A DNA stretch of 64,000 nucleotides, taken from the NCBI RefSeq assembly GCF_000767615.3, contig NZ_CP009553.3, positions 1,488,001 to 1,552,000 of the forward strand, written 5' to 3'. Below, one piece after another: positions 26,022 through 34,906 of this stretch. The first letter of the stretch is position 1. Every line of letters starts with the position of its first letter. This stretch comes from Pandoraea pnomenusa (lineage in GTDB: Bacteria; Pseudomonadota; Gammaproteobacteria; Burkholderiales; Burkholderiaceae). The notes below the pieces were generated by a model. That model saw only the letters and a list, made by a program, of their open reading frames with translations. It had not been told where the DNA came from and searched no databases. The position numbers and the translations under genes are program-made.

Positions 26022-26540
26022 TCAGCCCAGCGACTGCGGCTTGTGGAAGCCGCCGGCATGGAAGATCAGCGGCATGCGCTCGGCCACCTCGGCATGCACG
26101 CCGCATCGCTCGACTTCGCCCACGAAAATGACGTGGTCACCTTCGTCGTAGCGGCTGCGGTTGTGGCATTCGAACCAGGCCAGCGCGCCGTCGAGCACCG
26201 GCGTGCCCGAGGCGGACAATGTATACGGCACGCCCGCGAACCGATCGCCCTTCATCGTGGCAAAGCGCTTGCAGATGTCGAGCTGATCAGCCGCCAGCAC
26301 GTTCACGGCGTAATGCGAATTCTCGCGAAAGACCGGCATGCTGCCTGCTCGCGTGGCCAGACTCCACAAAATGAGGGGCGGCGTGAGCGAGACCGAATTG
26401 AACGAACTGGCGGTGATGCCGATGAGCGAGCCGTCGTCGGCGCGCGTGGTGATCACGGTGACCCCGGTGGCAAACTGACCGAGGGCATTGCGAAAGGCTG
26501 CGCTGTCGAAATCCGGCGCTGCGGCGCGTTTGGCGTTCAC
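26022..26540 (-). CDS. flavin reductase (HpaC/RutF-like, monooxygenase partner)
   Basis: A 172-residue FMN-binding split-barrel flavin reductase: FRNALGQFATGVTVITT at the start, GITASSFNSVSLTPPLILW and the C-terminal HVIFVGEVERC. Such proteins use NAD(P)H to make reduced flavin for a partner monooxygenase. The likely partner is the flavoprotein at 28576-29820 across the divergent promoter. The start is GTG at 26540; no ATG gives the whole domain with a better site. Longer in-frame sequence crosses the intergenic operator and is unlikely to be translated. Confidence 0.88.
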   Translation of the reverse strand: MNAKRAAAPDFDSAAFRNALGQFATGVTVITTRADDGSLIGITASSFNSVSLTPPLILWSLATRAGSMPVFRENSHYAVNVLAADQLDICKRFATMKGDRFAGVPYTLSASGTPVLDGALAWFECHNRSRYDEGDHVIFVGEVERCGVHAEVAERMPLIFHAGGFHKPQSLG

Positions 26541-26583
26541 TGTCCCTGCACTCCCGTCCGGCAAATTTGATCGGGTTGATTTG

Positions 26584-26597
26584 TATGAATATTCATA
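26584..26597. promoter_or_regulatory. palindromic operator between flavin reductase and dioxygenase genes
   Basis: Perfect 14-base palindrome TATGAATATTCATA, centred between the divergent genes and in the only AT-rich stretch there. Its size and symmetry fit a MarR-family site. TATACT at 26596-26601 may be a forward -10. Confidence 0.6.
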
Positions 26598-26700
26598 TAC
26601 TATGGCACGAACAACAGATCGACAAGACGCGTGACGGCCGACAGTGCGCCACGGGGCGCAGCCCCTGGCGGGCGGGAGGGTCAAACGCTCAGGAGACGAT

Positions 26701-27750
26701 ATGCTGATCGAGCGAATCGAGCATAAGTGGATCGACGTATTTGCCGAGACCTTGCGGCGCTGCGACATACGACCCGGCGATGTGGTGGCGATTGTAGCCG
26801 AAACGCAATCCCGGCCTGTCAACGTGGAATTGGCGCAGCTTGCCGCCGAATCGCTTGGCGCAAGGCCCTTCCGGCTTGTCGTGCCCAGCCCGCGCGTGAG
26901 TGCACCTGTGCCGGTGCGCTCCACGGGCGCGAGCGACGCGCTCGGTCGGTTGGCACCGGTCGTCGCCGCGCTCAAGGCTGCGACGCTCGTCGTCGACTGC
27001 ACGGTCGAAGGCCTGCTTCACGCTCCCGAATTGCCGGAGATTCTCGGCGGCGGCGCGCGCGTGCTGATGGTCTCCAACGAACATCCCGAAATCCTGGAGC
27101 GCTGCGCGACCGATCCGGCGCTCGAGCCGAAGGTGCGCGCGGCGATCAAGCGCTTGCGCGGCGCCGAGCAAATGCATGTGAGTTCCGGCGCGGGCACGGA
27201 CCTTCGTATCGGCCTGCGCGACGCGCGTGTCGGCGGGGTGTGGGGCTGGTGCGCCAAGCCGGGACAGGTCGCGCACTGGCCCGGCGGCCTGGCCCTGGCG
27301 TTCCCCGCCGCGCACAGCGTAAACGGACAGCTCGTGCTGGCGCCCGGCGACATCAACCTCACGTTCAAGCAATATCTGCGCGACCGGATCGTCCTGAACA
27401 TCGAGGACGACTACGTCGTGGCGATCGACGGCGAAGGCGTCGACGTCGACTTGATGCGCGATTACTTTGCCGCATGGGGCGATCGCGAAGCGTATGCGGT
27501 CTCGCACGTCGGTTTCGGCCTGAATCCGCGCGCGCGCTGGGACGCGCTCGCATGCTACGACAAACGCGATTGCAACGGCACCGAGCAGCGCGCGTTCGCC
27601 GGCAACTTCCTGTATTCCACCGGTGCCAACGAGGTAGCGGGCCGTCACACGCTGGGCCACTTCGACTTGCCACTGCGGCACTGCACGATTGCGCTCGACG
27701 GCGACGTCGTGGTGCGCGACGGGCGTTTGCAGGGCGAGTTCGCATCATGA
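26701..27750 (+). CDS. NicX-like iron-dependent ring-cleaving dioxygenase (M29-aminopeptidase fold)
   Basis: A 349-residue protein of the 2,5-dihydroxypyridine 5,6-dioxygenase (NicX) family, related in fold to M29 aminopeptidases. The C-terminal half closely follows NicX: DINLTFKQYLRDRIVLNIE, AVSHVGFGLNPRARW, FAGNFLYSTGANEV and GHFDLPLRHC. By comparison with NicX as recalled (iron ligands His265, His318, Asp320), the ligands here would be His269, His320 and Asp322. NicX opens the ring of 2,5-dihydroxypyridine to N-formylmaleamate. The true substrate here is unknown. RBS AGGAGA; the stop overlaps the next start (ATGA). Confidence 0.8.
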   Translation: MLIERIEHKWIDVFAETLRRCDIRPGDVVAIVAETQSRPVNVELAQLAAESLGARPFRLVVPSPRVSAPVPVRSTGASDALGRLAPVVAALKAATLVVDCTVEGLLHAPELPEILGGGARVLMVSNEHPEILERCATDPALEPKVRAAIKRLRGAEQMHVSSGAGTDLRIGLRDARVGGVWGWCAKPGQVAHWPGGLALAFPAAHSVNGQLVLAPGDINLTFKQYLRDRIVLNIEDDYVVAIDGEGVDVDLMRDYFAAWGDREAYAVSHVGFGLNPRARWDALACYDKRDCNGTEQRAFAGNFLYSTGANEVAGRHTLGHFDLPLRHCTIALDGDVVVRDGRLQGEFAS

Positions 27751-28556
27751 GCCCGCACGTGCCTGCCTGCCGCGTGTCGGGTGCTGGTGCGCTGACGCTC
27801 GTGCTGCTGCACGGCATTGGCGGCAACCGCGATGTCTGGCCCGCGCAATTCGAGACCTTCGTCAACGCGGGATACCGTGTCGTGGCATGGGATATGCCGG
27901 GCTACGGCGAGAGCGCGATGCCCGCCGCGCCGACGATGGCGTCGCTGGCGGACAGCCTTCGCGCGCTGCTCGACACGCTGGGGCCGTCGAGATTCGTGCT
28001 CGTGGGGCACAGCATGGGCGGGATGGTCGCACAGGAATTGATGGCGCGCGGCGAGCCCTTCACGCGAGACATTGCCGGGCTGGTGCTGTGCGGCACCTCG
28101 CCGGCGTTCGGCAAGCCGGACGGCGACTTCCAGCGTGAGTTCGTGCGCCAGCGCACGGCGCCGCTCGATGCCGGCAAGACCTTGCGCGAGATGGCGCAGT
28201 CGATCGTGCCCGGCATGCTTGGCGAGCCGGACGATGTCACGCGCGACGCTGCCTGCGCGCTCGCCGTCGACGCCATGGGCGCGCTCAACCCCGAGGCGTA
28301 TCGCGCCGCGCTGCAGGCGCTGGTCGGCTTCGAGCAGCGCGCGGCGCTCGCGCGGCTCGCCGTGCCGGTGCTCCTCGTCGCGGGCGAACACGACACCAAC
28401 GCGCCGCCAAAGGTCATGGCACGCATGGCCGAGGCCATCACCGACGACCGGGCGCGTGTGCGCTACGTCTGTCTCGATGGCGCCGGGCATCTGATGAATC
28501 TGACGCATGCGGCGGCATTCGACGCCGAAGTGCGCGCTTTCCTCGCAACACTCTAG
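27747..28556 (+). CDS. alpha/beta hydrolase, NicD-like
   Basis: A 269-residue alpha/beta-hydrolase. Visible features are the oxyanion loop LLHGIGGNRDVW (about 20-31), nucleophile Ser89 in GHSMGG, acid Asp216 in GEHDTNAP and His248 in GAGHLMN. It is translationally coupled to the NicX-like dioxygenase by a four-base overlap. In nicotinate breakdown NicX is paired with NicD, an alpha/beta-hydrolase that deformylates N-formylmaleamate, so hydrolysis of the ring-opened product is the likely role. The substrate is inferred from context only. Confidence 0.85.
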   Translation: MSPHVPACRVSGAGALTLVLLHGIGGNRDVWPAQFETFVNAGYRVVAWDMPGYGESAMPAAPTMASLADSLRALLDTLGPSRFVLVGHSMGGMVAQELMARGEPFTRDIAGLVLCGTSPAFGKPDGDFQREFVRQRTAPLDAGKTLREMAQSIVPGMLGEPDDVTRDAACALAVDAMGALNPEAYRAALQALVGFEQRAALARLAVPVLLVAGEHDTNAPPKVMARMAEAITDDRARVRYVCLDGAGHLMNLTHAAAFDAEVRAFLATL

Positions 28557-28575
28557 AACCCTCCAGGAGACTACC

Positions 28576-29820
28576 GTGGCCTATCAGCCCCCTTCGATCG
28601 TCGGCGAGCATTACCCGCTCACGGACAAGCAGCGGCGCTTGCTGGCGCTGGCCGAGCAGGTGGGGCGCGAGTCGCTCGCGCCACGCGCCGCGCGCTGGGA
28701 CCGCGAAGCGTCGTTCCCGTTCGAGAACTACGACGACATGCGCGCCGCCGGCTTGCTCAAGCTGTGCATTCCCGAAGCGGACGGCGGTCTGGGCGCCGAC
28801 TTCGCCACGTACATGATGGTTTCCGCCGAGTTGGGCCGCCACTGCGGTGCGACGGCGCTCACCTTCAACATGCACACGTGCTCGATGATGTGGACGGGGA
28901 TTCTCGCCGACGATCTCGACATGACGCCCGAGCAACGCGCCGAGCATGCGCGTTATCGCGAGCACCACTTCGCCCGGGTGATCCAGGACGGTGCGATTTA
29001 CGCACAGCCGTTCTCCGAGGGCAGCGCCGCGGCGGCGGGCAAGGCACCGTTCGGCACCACGGCCACCAAGGTCGAGGGCGGCTGGAAGATCAATGGCCGC
29101 AAGATTTTCGCGTCGCTCTCGGGGGCCGCCAACTACTACGGCGTGCTGTGTACCGAAGACAAGCCCGAGCTGTCGATGAAGGACACGTTCTACATCGCGG
29201 TGCCGGGCGACGCGCCGGGCGTGACCGTCACAGGTGACTGGGATCCGCTGGGCATGCGCGGTACGGTCTCGCGCACGTTGCTTTTCAAGGACGTGTTCGT
29301 GCCCGACGAGCTGCAATTGATGCCGCGCGGCATCTACCATCAGGCCGCGAGCCGCTGGCCGCACATGTTCATGACGCTCTCGCCGACATACATGGGTATC
29401 GCCCAGGCGGCCTATGATTTCACCATCCAGTACCTGCGGGGCGAAGCGCCCGGCATGGGCGCGCCGGTCAAGCGCCGCATGTATCCGACCAAGCAGATCG
29501 CCGTCGCGCAAATGCACATCCTGCTCGAGCAAACGCGCGCGCTGTTCCTGCGTGCATTGCAGGACGGCCGCGCCGATCCGGGCAAGGAAGCGCGCCTGCG
29601 TGCCTATGCGGCGCAGTACACGATCATGGAGAATGCCAACGAGCTGTGCCGGCTGGCCATTCGCACCTGCGGCGGACAGTCGATGCTCAAGACGCTGCCG
29701 CTCGAGCGCATGTACCGCGATTCGCGCTGCGGCGCCCTGATGCTGCCCTGGACGGCCGAGCTGTGTCTCGATCGCATCGGCCGCGAAGCGCTCTACGAAC
29801 CGGGCGAGCGCGACGAGTAA
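28576..29820 (+). CDS. acyl-CoA dehydrogenase-fold flavoprotein, possibly a flavin-dependent monooxygenase
   Basis: A 414-residue protein of the acyl-CoA dehydrogenase superfamily (N-terminal helices, FSEGSAAAAGKAPFGT, KINGRKIFASLSGAANYYG, C-terminal helical bundle). The YEGT glutamate of typical short/medium-chain dehydrogenases is replaced by YRDSRCGALMLPW (from residue 380), a pattern more like DszC-type and IacA-type monooxygenases that use reduced flavin from a partner reductase. A flavin reductase is encoded divergently in the same block. Start GTG 28576 has CAGGAGA upstream. An ordinary dehydrogenase role with the ligase next door remains possible. Confidence 0.75.
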   Translation: MAYQPPSIVGEHYPLTDKQRRLLALAEQVGRESLAPRAARWDREASFPFENYDDMRAAGLLKLCIPEADGGLGADFATYMMVSAELGRHCGATALTFNMHTCSMMWTGILADDLDMTPEQRAEHARYREHHFARVIQDGAIYAQPFSEGSAAAAGKAPFGTTATKVEGGWKINGRKIFASLSGAANYYGVLCTEDKPELSMKDTFYIAVPGDAPGVTVTGDWDPLGMRGTVSRTLLFKDVFVPDELQLMPRGIYHQAASRWPHMFMTLSPTYMGIAQAAYDFTIQYLRGEAPGMGAPVKRRMYPTKQIAVAQMHILLEQTRALFLRALQDGRADPGKEARLRAYAAQYTIMENANELCRLAIRTCGGQSMLKTLPLERMYRDSRCGALMLPWTAELCLDRIGREALYEPGERDE

Positions 29821-29853
29821 GTCTTGCGGGCGCGGCGGTGCCTACGCTTCCTT

Positions 29854-29893
29854 GCGCATCCCTGGGCATCCCTGGGCATCCCCGCGCATCCCG
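29854..29893. repeat. 10-bp tandem repeat, four copies
   Basis: Four head-to-tail copies of a unit close to GGGCATCCCT lie in the 172-base gap between the flavoprotein gene and the ligase gene. A simple-sequence tract; no function is evident. Confidence 0.7.
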
Positions 29894-29992
29894 ACAGGCA
29901 CCGAAATCGCCGAAGATATGTCGTCGCCGTGACGATCTGCCGCGAGGGATCGTCGCGGGCGCTGCATCGTTTTCCTTGTTACGGAGCACAAG

Positions 29993-31576
29993 TTGACGCC
30001 TTTCGTAGAAGCGCTCGTCCGTCACGCCCGCGCCACGCCTGAACGGCTGGCGTTGCGCTGCGGCGTTGGCGAGGAAGCCTTGACCACCGATTACGCGGCG
30101 CTGTGGCGACGCATCGAGCGCGTCGGCGGCCATTTGCGCGAGACCTGGCGCATCGCGCCGGGCGACCGGGTCGCGTGTCTGGGGCTGAACGACGAGCTGC
30201 AACTGGCGCTGCTGTTCGCCTGCGCACGCGCCGGCGCGATCTTCCTGCCGCTGAACTTCCGTCTGGCGGTGCCCGAGCTGGCCGCCATCGCGCGCCATGC
30301 GGGCATACGCGTGTTGTGGTTCGACGCCATGCATCGCGAAGCGGCCCGCCAGATTCGCGATCGGCTGGAACAGGACGCCGTCATCGAACTTCCGCCCCCG
30401 GCGATCGCGCCGCTCGAAGGGCTCATTGCGGTGCCGTCGGCCAAGCCGGTCGACTACCCCGACGTTGCCCCCGACGCCCCCGTGTTGCTTGCCTACACGT
30501 CGGGGACGACTGGCGAGCCGAAGGGGGCGCTGCACACCCAGGCCGGTCTGCTGGCCAACGCGCGGGCGAGTTGGTGGGCGCACGAAATGACCCCTGGCGA
30601 TCACGTGCTGTCCACGCTGCCGATGTTCCACGTGGGCGGACTGTGCATTCAGACGTTGCCCGCGCTGCTGTGCGGCGCGAGCGTAACGCTGCATCCTCGC
30701 TTCGATCCGGCGGCCTGGCTCGCGGACGTTCAGCGGTACCGTCCGACGCTTTCGTTGATGGTGCCGGCCACCATGCGCGCCGTGCAGTTGCATCCGGCGT
30801 GGGCGTCGACCGATCTGTCTTCGCTGCGCGGCGTGATGGCCGGCTCGAGTGTGATCCCGCTCTCGGCCATCGACGCCTTTCATGCACGCGGCATCCCGCT
30901 GGGCCAGGTGTATGGCGCCACGGAGACCGGCCCGGTGTCGATCGCGCTGCGCTTTGGCGAGGCGAAGGCGCACTCCGGCGCCGTGGGTCGCGCATGCCCG
31001 GGTGTGGACGTACGCCTGGCCGACGCCGCCGGGCACGATGTCGCGCCGGGCGAGGTGGGGGAGATCCTCGTGCGAGCGCCCAACGTGATGCGCGAATACT
31101 GGCGCGCGCCGAACCACCCGTCGTTCGGCGACGGATGGTTTCATTCGGGCGATCTGGCGCGTTTGCGCGACGACGGCTGCTTCGAGGTCGTGGGCCGCAG
31201 CAAGGACATGATCATCTCCGGCGGCGAGAACATCTATCCGGCGGAAATCGAGAATGCGCTCGTCGACTGCCCGGGCGTGCTCGAGGCGGCAGTCGTCGGC
31301 GTGCCGGACGAGCAGTGGGGGGAAGTGCCTGTGGCCGTGATCGTGCCCGCGGCAACCGGTGTCGCGCAGGACGGCCCCGAATCGCCCGGCGTCGTGGCCA
31401 CGCCGCAGAGCGTGCTGGCGTTTCTCGGCACGCGCATCGCGCGCTTCAAGTTGCCGCGACGCGTGGTCATGATCGATACGCTGCCCAAGAGTGCCCTTGG
31501 GAAAGTGCAGAAACCGATTCTCATCGGGTGGCTATCCGACACCCCCGATTCGCAAAACACAACCCACGGTCGCTAA
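29993..31576 (+). CDS. acyl-CoA synthetase / AMP-dependent ligase
   Basis: A 527-residue ANL-superfamily enzyme that would activate a carboxylic acid as its CoA thioester via an acyl-adenylate. The P-loop YTSGTTGEPKG is at 168-178; QVYGATETGP, GWFHSGDLARLRDDG and the C-terminal lysine motif LPKSALGKVQK follow. It starts at TTG 29993 with GGAG seven bases upstream. It closes the block with the NicX-like and flavoprotein genes and is followed by a terminator. The acid it activates cannot be told from the sequence. Confidence 0.88.
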   Translation: MTPFVEALVRHARATPERLALRCGVGEEALTTDYAALWRRIERVGGHLRETWRIAPGDRVACLGLNDELQLALLFACARAGAIFLPLNFRLAVPELAAIARHAGIRVLWFDAMHREAARQIRDRLEQDAVIELPPPAIAPLEGLIAVPSAKPVDYPDVAPDAPVLLAYTSGTTGEPKGALHTQAGLLANARASWWAHEMTPGDHVLSTLPMFHVGGLCIQTLPALLCGASVTLHPRFDPAAWLADVQRYRPTLSLMVPATMRAVQLHPAWASTDLSSLRGVMAGSSVIPLSAIDAFHARGIPLGQVYGATETGPVSIALRFGEAKAHSGAVGRACPGVDVRLADAAGHDVAPGEVGEILVRAPNVMREYWRAPNHPSFGDGWFHSGDLARLRDDGCFEVVGRSKDMIISGGENIYPAEIENALVDCPGVLEAAVVGVPDEQWGEVPVAVIVPAATGVAQDGPESPGVVATPQSVLAFLGTRIARFKLPRRVVMIDTLPKSALGKVQKPILIGWLSDTPDSQNTTHGR

Positions 31577-31602
31577 TCAGAAGTTTTATTCAGTTTTCGC
31601 TT

Positions 31603-31646
31603 AAAAGCGCCGAACACCTTGTCGCGACAAGGGTTCGGCGCTTTTT
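31603..31646 (+). terminator. terminator after the acyl-CoA ligase gene
   Basis: A 13-bp stem (31603-31615 with 31633-31645) topped, after one bulged base, by a 16-base palindrome (31617-31632), and followed by a T-run. It marks the end of the 26701-31576 unit. Confidence 0.85.
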
Positions 31647-31663
31647 GCTGGATAGCTTCCGCG

Positions 31664-31687
31664 ATGCATAAGGGAAAATCCCTATGC
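31664..31687. promoter_or_regulatory. imperfect palindrome upstream of the IclR gene
   Basis: Arms 31666-31675 and 31679-31687 pair with one bulged base around an AAA centre (GGGAAAATCCC core). It lies about 135 bases before the IclR start in a gap with no gene, and may be an operator for this regulator. Confidence 0.35.
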
Positions 31688-31820
31688 GTAATCTCCCAAT
31701 TTGTTACCATCCCATGAGAATCGTATTTTTGAGTTTGGGAATTGCATCGCAAGATAGCGCCCATGTCGTCATCGGCGGTCTAGTCCGCTGATTTTTTTGC
31801 TTTCTTCTGTTTTCAAGACG

Positions 31821-32567
31821 ATGGACACCACCGAAGCGCATTCGGTCTCCGAACGCGTGCTGCAGGTCCTTGTGACCGTGGCGCGTCATGGACGACCGAT
31901 CGCGGCACGCGAGATCGCCGCGCAAACGGGTTTGCCGCTCTCCACGGTTTACCGCCACCTCGTCCCGCTCAAGAAGTGGGGCCTGGTGCAGGAGCATGCC
32001 CACGAGGCGCTCTACGAACCGGGACCGGTCGGCGTGCAACTGGCATGGGGATTCGATCACAACTCGCATCTCGTCACGCAGGCACGCGAGGAGATCGAAG
32101 CCCTCGTGCAGCGCACCGGCGAGACCGTCGGTTTGCTCGTGGCGGCCAACGGGCAGGTCGTCTGCCTCGACATGCACGAGAGCGAGCAATCGCTGCGCTG
32201 TTCGTTCGCCAAGGGGCGTGCGCATCCGCTGGTGCATGGCGCATCGGCCAAGGCGCTGCTCTCGTTCCTCCCGCCGGCCACGCGCGACACCCTGATCGGT
32301 CGCCAGCTCGCGGGCCAGCCGGTGGCTCAGGAGCGTCTGGCGGCGCAGATCGAGGAGATCCGCAAGCAGCGCTATGCGGTGTCCGAGAGCGAAGTCGACT
32401 TCGGCGTCTGGGGCGTGTCGGCCCCGGTGTTCGCCGCCAAGGAACGTCTGGAAGGCACCATCACCCTGATGGCGCCCGCCGTGCGTGTGGCCCAGCGCCA
32501 CGAAGAGCTGATCCGCCTCACGGTGGCCGCAGCCGAGCGTATTTCAAATCGATTGCAGTACTTTTAA
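31821..32567 (+). CDS. IclR-family regulator of the adjacent amino-acid transporter
   Basis: A 248-residue IclR protein: winged helix at about 8-70 (RVLQVLVTVARHG, IAAQTGLPLSTVYRHLVPLKKWG) and an effector domain ending in the family motif SEVDFGVWGVSAPVF. The ATG at 31821 is preferred to an in-frame TTG at 31797, though neither has a strong RBS. It is co-directional with, and 37 bases ahead of, the ABC transporter and hutG. A role in sensing histidine or a degradation product of it is inferred from this context. Confidence 0.82.
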   Translation: MDTTEAHSVSERVLQVLVTVARHGRPIAAREIAAQTGLPLSTVYRHLVPLKKWGLVQEHAHEALYEPGPVGVQLAWGFDHNSHLVTQAREEIEALVQRTGETVGLLVAANGQVVCLDMHESEQSLRCSFAKGRAHPLVHGASAKALLSFLPPATRDTLIGRQLAGQPVAQERLAAQIEEIRKQRYAVSESEVDFGVWGVSAPVFAAKERLEGTITLMAPAVRVAQRHEELIRLTVAAAERISNRLQYF

Positions 32568-32604
32568 CCGGTTATCCGACCGAGACTACACGAAGGAGTA
32601 CCAG

Positions 32605-33342
32605 ATGAAATTGCGTCACATCCTCTTTACGATGGCGCTGGCCGTCACCTGCTCGAGCAAAGTTTTCGCCGCCGACGACGTGTTGCGCGTTGCCACCGAC
32701 GCGACGTTCCCGCCGTTCGAATATGTGGAAAACGGCAAGCGCACCGGTTTCGACGTGGAAATGATCGAAGCGCTGGGCAAGGCCATGGGCAAGAAGGTCG
32801 AATGGACGGATATCGACTTCAAGGGCCTGATTCCGGCGGTGCTGTCCAAGCGCGTGGATGTGGCCGCTTCGGCGATCTACATCACGGATGAGCGTCTGAA
32901 GGTCGTGAACTTCACGCACCCGTACTACACCGGCGGCCTGGCCATCATGGTCAAGGCGGACAACAACACCATCAAGGAACCGGCCGATCTCGCCGGCAAG
33001 AAGGTGTCGGTGCAGGTGGGTACGAAGTCGGTGCAGTTCCTGAAGGAAAACTTCCCGAAGGTCGAGCGCGTGGAAGTCGAGAAGAACGACCAGATGTTCG
33101 AACTCGTGAAGATCGGCCGCGCCGACGCCGCCGTGACCGGCAAGCCGGCAGCGCTGCTTTACGCGAAGGCCAACCCGAGCGTCAAGGTGCTCGACAAGAC
33201 GCTGACCGTGGAGCGTTATGGCTTTGCCGTGCGCAAGGGCGACACCGAACTGACCAACGACATGAACAAGGCGCTCGAGAAGGTTCGTGCCGACGGCACC
33301 TATGCCGAGCTGGTCAAGAAGTATTTCGGCGCCGCGAAGTAA
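32605..33342 (+). CDS. polar amino-acid ABC transporter substrate-binding protein (HisJ family)
   Basis: A 245-residue periplasmic binding protein with a signal peptide ending KVFA-ADD at about residue 22. The family-3 solute-binding signature is present: VATDATFPPFEYVENGKRTGFDVEMIEAL, recognisable from FPPFEYVENGK and GFDVEMIEALG, then the hinge motifs and RVDVAASAIYITDER. GAAGGAG precedes the ATG. With the following permease and ATPase it forms a three-gene uptake system; hutG next door suggests histidine or a related compound. Confidence 0.92.
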   Translation: MKLRHILFTMALAVTCSSKVFAADDVLRVATDATFPPFEYVENGKRTGFDVEMIEALGKAMGKKVEWTDIDFKGLIPAVLSKRVDVAASAIYITDERLKVVNFTHPYYTGGLAIMVKADNNTIKEPADLAGKKVSVQVGTKSVQFLKENFPKVERVEVEKNDQMFELVKIGRADAAVTGKPAALLYAKANPSVKVLDKTLTVERYGFAVRKGDTELTNDMNKALEKVRADGTYAELVKKYFGAAK

Positions 33343-33364
33343 GCGCGCCGCGTACGTAACATCT

Positions 33365-33406
33365 GGCGGGCGGGCCGCGACCTCCGACGTGAGGGCGGCG
33401 CCCGCC
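33365..33406 (+). other. stem-loop between binding-protein and permease genes
   Basis: An 8-bp GC stem (33365-33372 with 33399-33406) with a large loop lies in the 109-base gap after the binding-protein gene. Such structures often stabilise or attenuate the message so that binding protein exceeds membrane components. This is inferred. Confidence 0.35.
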
Positions 33407-33451
33407 GAAGCAATATCGCAATAAGGCAGTAGAGCAACTGACGGAGTACGC

Positions 33452-34120
33452 ATGGAACTCGATTTTTCGCCGGTGTGGGCCAACTGGCAGGACCTCGCGC
33501 GAGGTGCGCTCGTTACCGTCGAGGTAACGGCCTGCGCCCTCGCGCTGGGCTGCGTGTTGGGTTTGCTGGTCGGCATGGGCCGCCTGAACCCGGCGCATCG
33601 CATTCGCTACGGCATTTGTACCGCCTACGTCACGTTCATTCGTGGCACGCCGCTGCTGGTGCAGCTCTTCATCCTGTTCTTCGGTCTGCCTCAGTTCAAC
33701 ATTCTGCTGCCGGCGTTCATGTGCGGTGTATTGGGTCTGGGCATCTACAGCGGCGCCTATGTCTCGGAAATCGTGCGTGGCGCCATCCAGTCGATCGAGC
33801 GCGGCCAGATGGAAGCCGCCCGCTCGCTCGGCATGCCCTATGGCCTGGCCATGCGCTCGGTGATCCTGCCGCAGGCGATCGTGCGCATGATCCCGCCGCT
33901 GGGTAACGAATTCATTGCGCTGATCAAGAACTCCGCGCTCGTGTCGCTGCTCACGATTCACGACGTGATGCACGAAGGCCAGAAGATCATCAGCGTGTCG
34001 TACCGTTCGCTGGAAGTGTATCTGGCGATCGCCTTTGTTTATCTGATTCTGACCGGCACCACCACGCTGCTGCTGCAGCGCGCCGAGAAGTCCCTGCGTG
34101 CCGGAGGTGCCGTGCAATGA
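33452..34120 (+). CDS. polar amino-acid ABC transporter permease (HisM/HisQ family)
   Basis: A 222-residue inner-membrane permease with about five hydrophobic helices and the EAA loop [22 protein letters not shown] (about 127-148, seen as [11 protein letters not shown]), then [17 protein letters not shown] single permease gene implies a homodimer. ACGGAG precedes the ATG at 33452. Its stop overlaps the ATPase start by four bases. Confidence 0.92.
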   Translation: MELDFSPVWANWQDLARGALVTVEVTACALALGCVLGLLVGMGRLNPAHRIRYGICTAYVTFIRGTPLLVQLFILFFGLPQFNILLPAFMCGVLGLGIYSGAYVSEIVRGAIQSIERGQMEAARSLGMPYGLAMRSVILPQAIVRMIPPLGNEFIALIKNSALVSLLTIHDVMHEGQKIISVSYRSLEVYLAIAFVYLILTGTTTLLLQRAEKSLRAGGAVQ

Positions 34121-34893
34121 GCGATGTGAAGAAAGAATACGGCGGCCCGATCCTCAAGATCGAGGGTCTGGGCAAGGCCTACGGCAGCCATCAGGTGCTC
34201 AAGGGCATCGACTTCGAAGTCGACGCGCGTCAGGTGGTGGTTGTCATCGGCCCCAGCGGCTCGGGCAAAAGCACGTTCCTGCGCTGCTGCAACGGGCTGG
34301 AGACCGCCGAGGAGGGCACCATCGAGATCGTCGGTCAGAAGCTCGTCGACCACGGCAAAATGATGGGCGAGAACGCGCTCAACAAGCTGCGCACCGACGT
34401 CGGCATGGTGTTCCAGTCGTTCAACCTGTTCCCGCACCTGACGGTGCTCGACAACGTCACGCTCGCCCCGAAGAAGCTGCGCGGCATGAAGAGCGCGGAT
34501 GCCGAGAAGCTTGCCCGCGAACTGCTCGCCAAGGTCGGGCTGGCCGCCAAGGCCGACGTGTTCCCGGGCACGCTCTCGGGCGGGCAGAAGCAGCGCGTGG
34601 CGATCGCCCGTGCGCTCGCGATGCAACCGCAGGTCATGCTGTTCGACGAGCCGACCTCGGCACTCGACCCGGAGCTCGTGGGCGAGGTGCTGCAGGTAAT
34701 GAAGGCGCTCGCGAACGACGGCATGACGATGCTCGTCGTGACGCACGAAATGGGCTTCGCCCGCGAAGTGGCCGACGTGGTTGTCGTCATGGATCAGGGC
34801 CGCATCATCGAAGCCGGTGCCCCCGACCAGATCTTCACCGCGCCGCGCGAGGCGCGTACGCGGGAATTCCTGCAGGCAGTCATCGCACGGTAA
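34117..34893 (+). CDS. polar amino-acid ABC transporter ATP-binding protein (HisP family)
   Basis: A 258-residue ABC ATPase: Walker [10 protein letters not shown] (about 46-54), Q-loop [21 protein letters not shown] region (landmark FQSFNLFPH), signature [15 protein letters not shown], Walker [14 protein letters not shown] and H-loop [12 protein letters not shown], all in the HisP/GlnQ style. CCGGAGGTG precedes the ATG. It is translationally coupled to the permease gene. Confidence 0.95.
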   Translation: MSDVKKEYGGPILKIEGLGKAYGSHQVLKGIDFEVDARQVVVVIGPSGSGKSTFLRCCNGLETAEEGTIEIVGQKLVDHGKMMGENALNKLRTDVGMVFQSFNLFPHLTVLDNVTLAPKKLRGMKSADAEKLARELLAKVGLAAKADVFPGTLSGGQKQRVAIARALAMQPQVMLFDEPTSALDPELVGEVLQVMKALANDGMTMLVVTHEMGFAREVADVVVVMDQGRIIEAGAPDQIFTAPREARTREFLQAVIAR

Positions 34894-34906
34894 GGCAGGC
34901 AAACGT

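Noticed and set aside
29687..31144. 485-codon reverse frame opposite the acyl-CoA ligase
   Set aside because: No recognisable product; the ligase with all ANL motifs occupies the forward strand.
31573..31764. 63-codon reverse frame between the ligase and IclR genes
   Set aside because: It runs through the terminator hairpin and has no convincing RBS or family.
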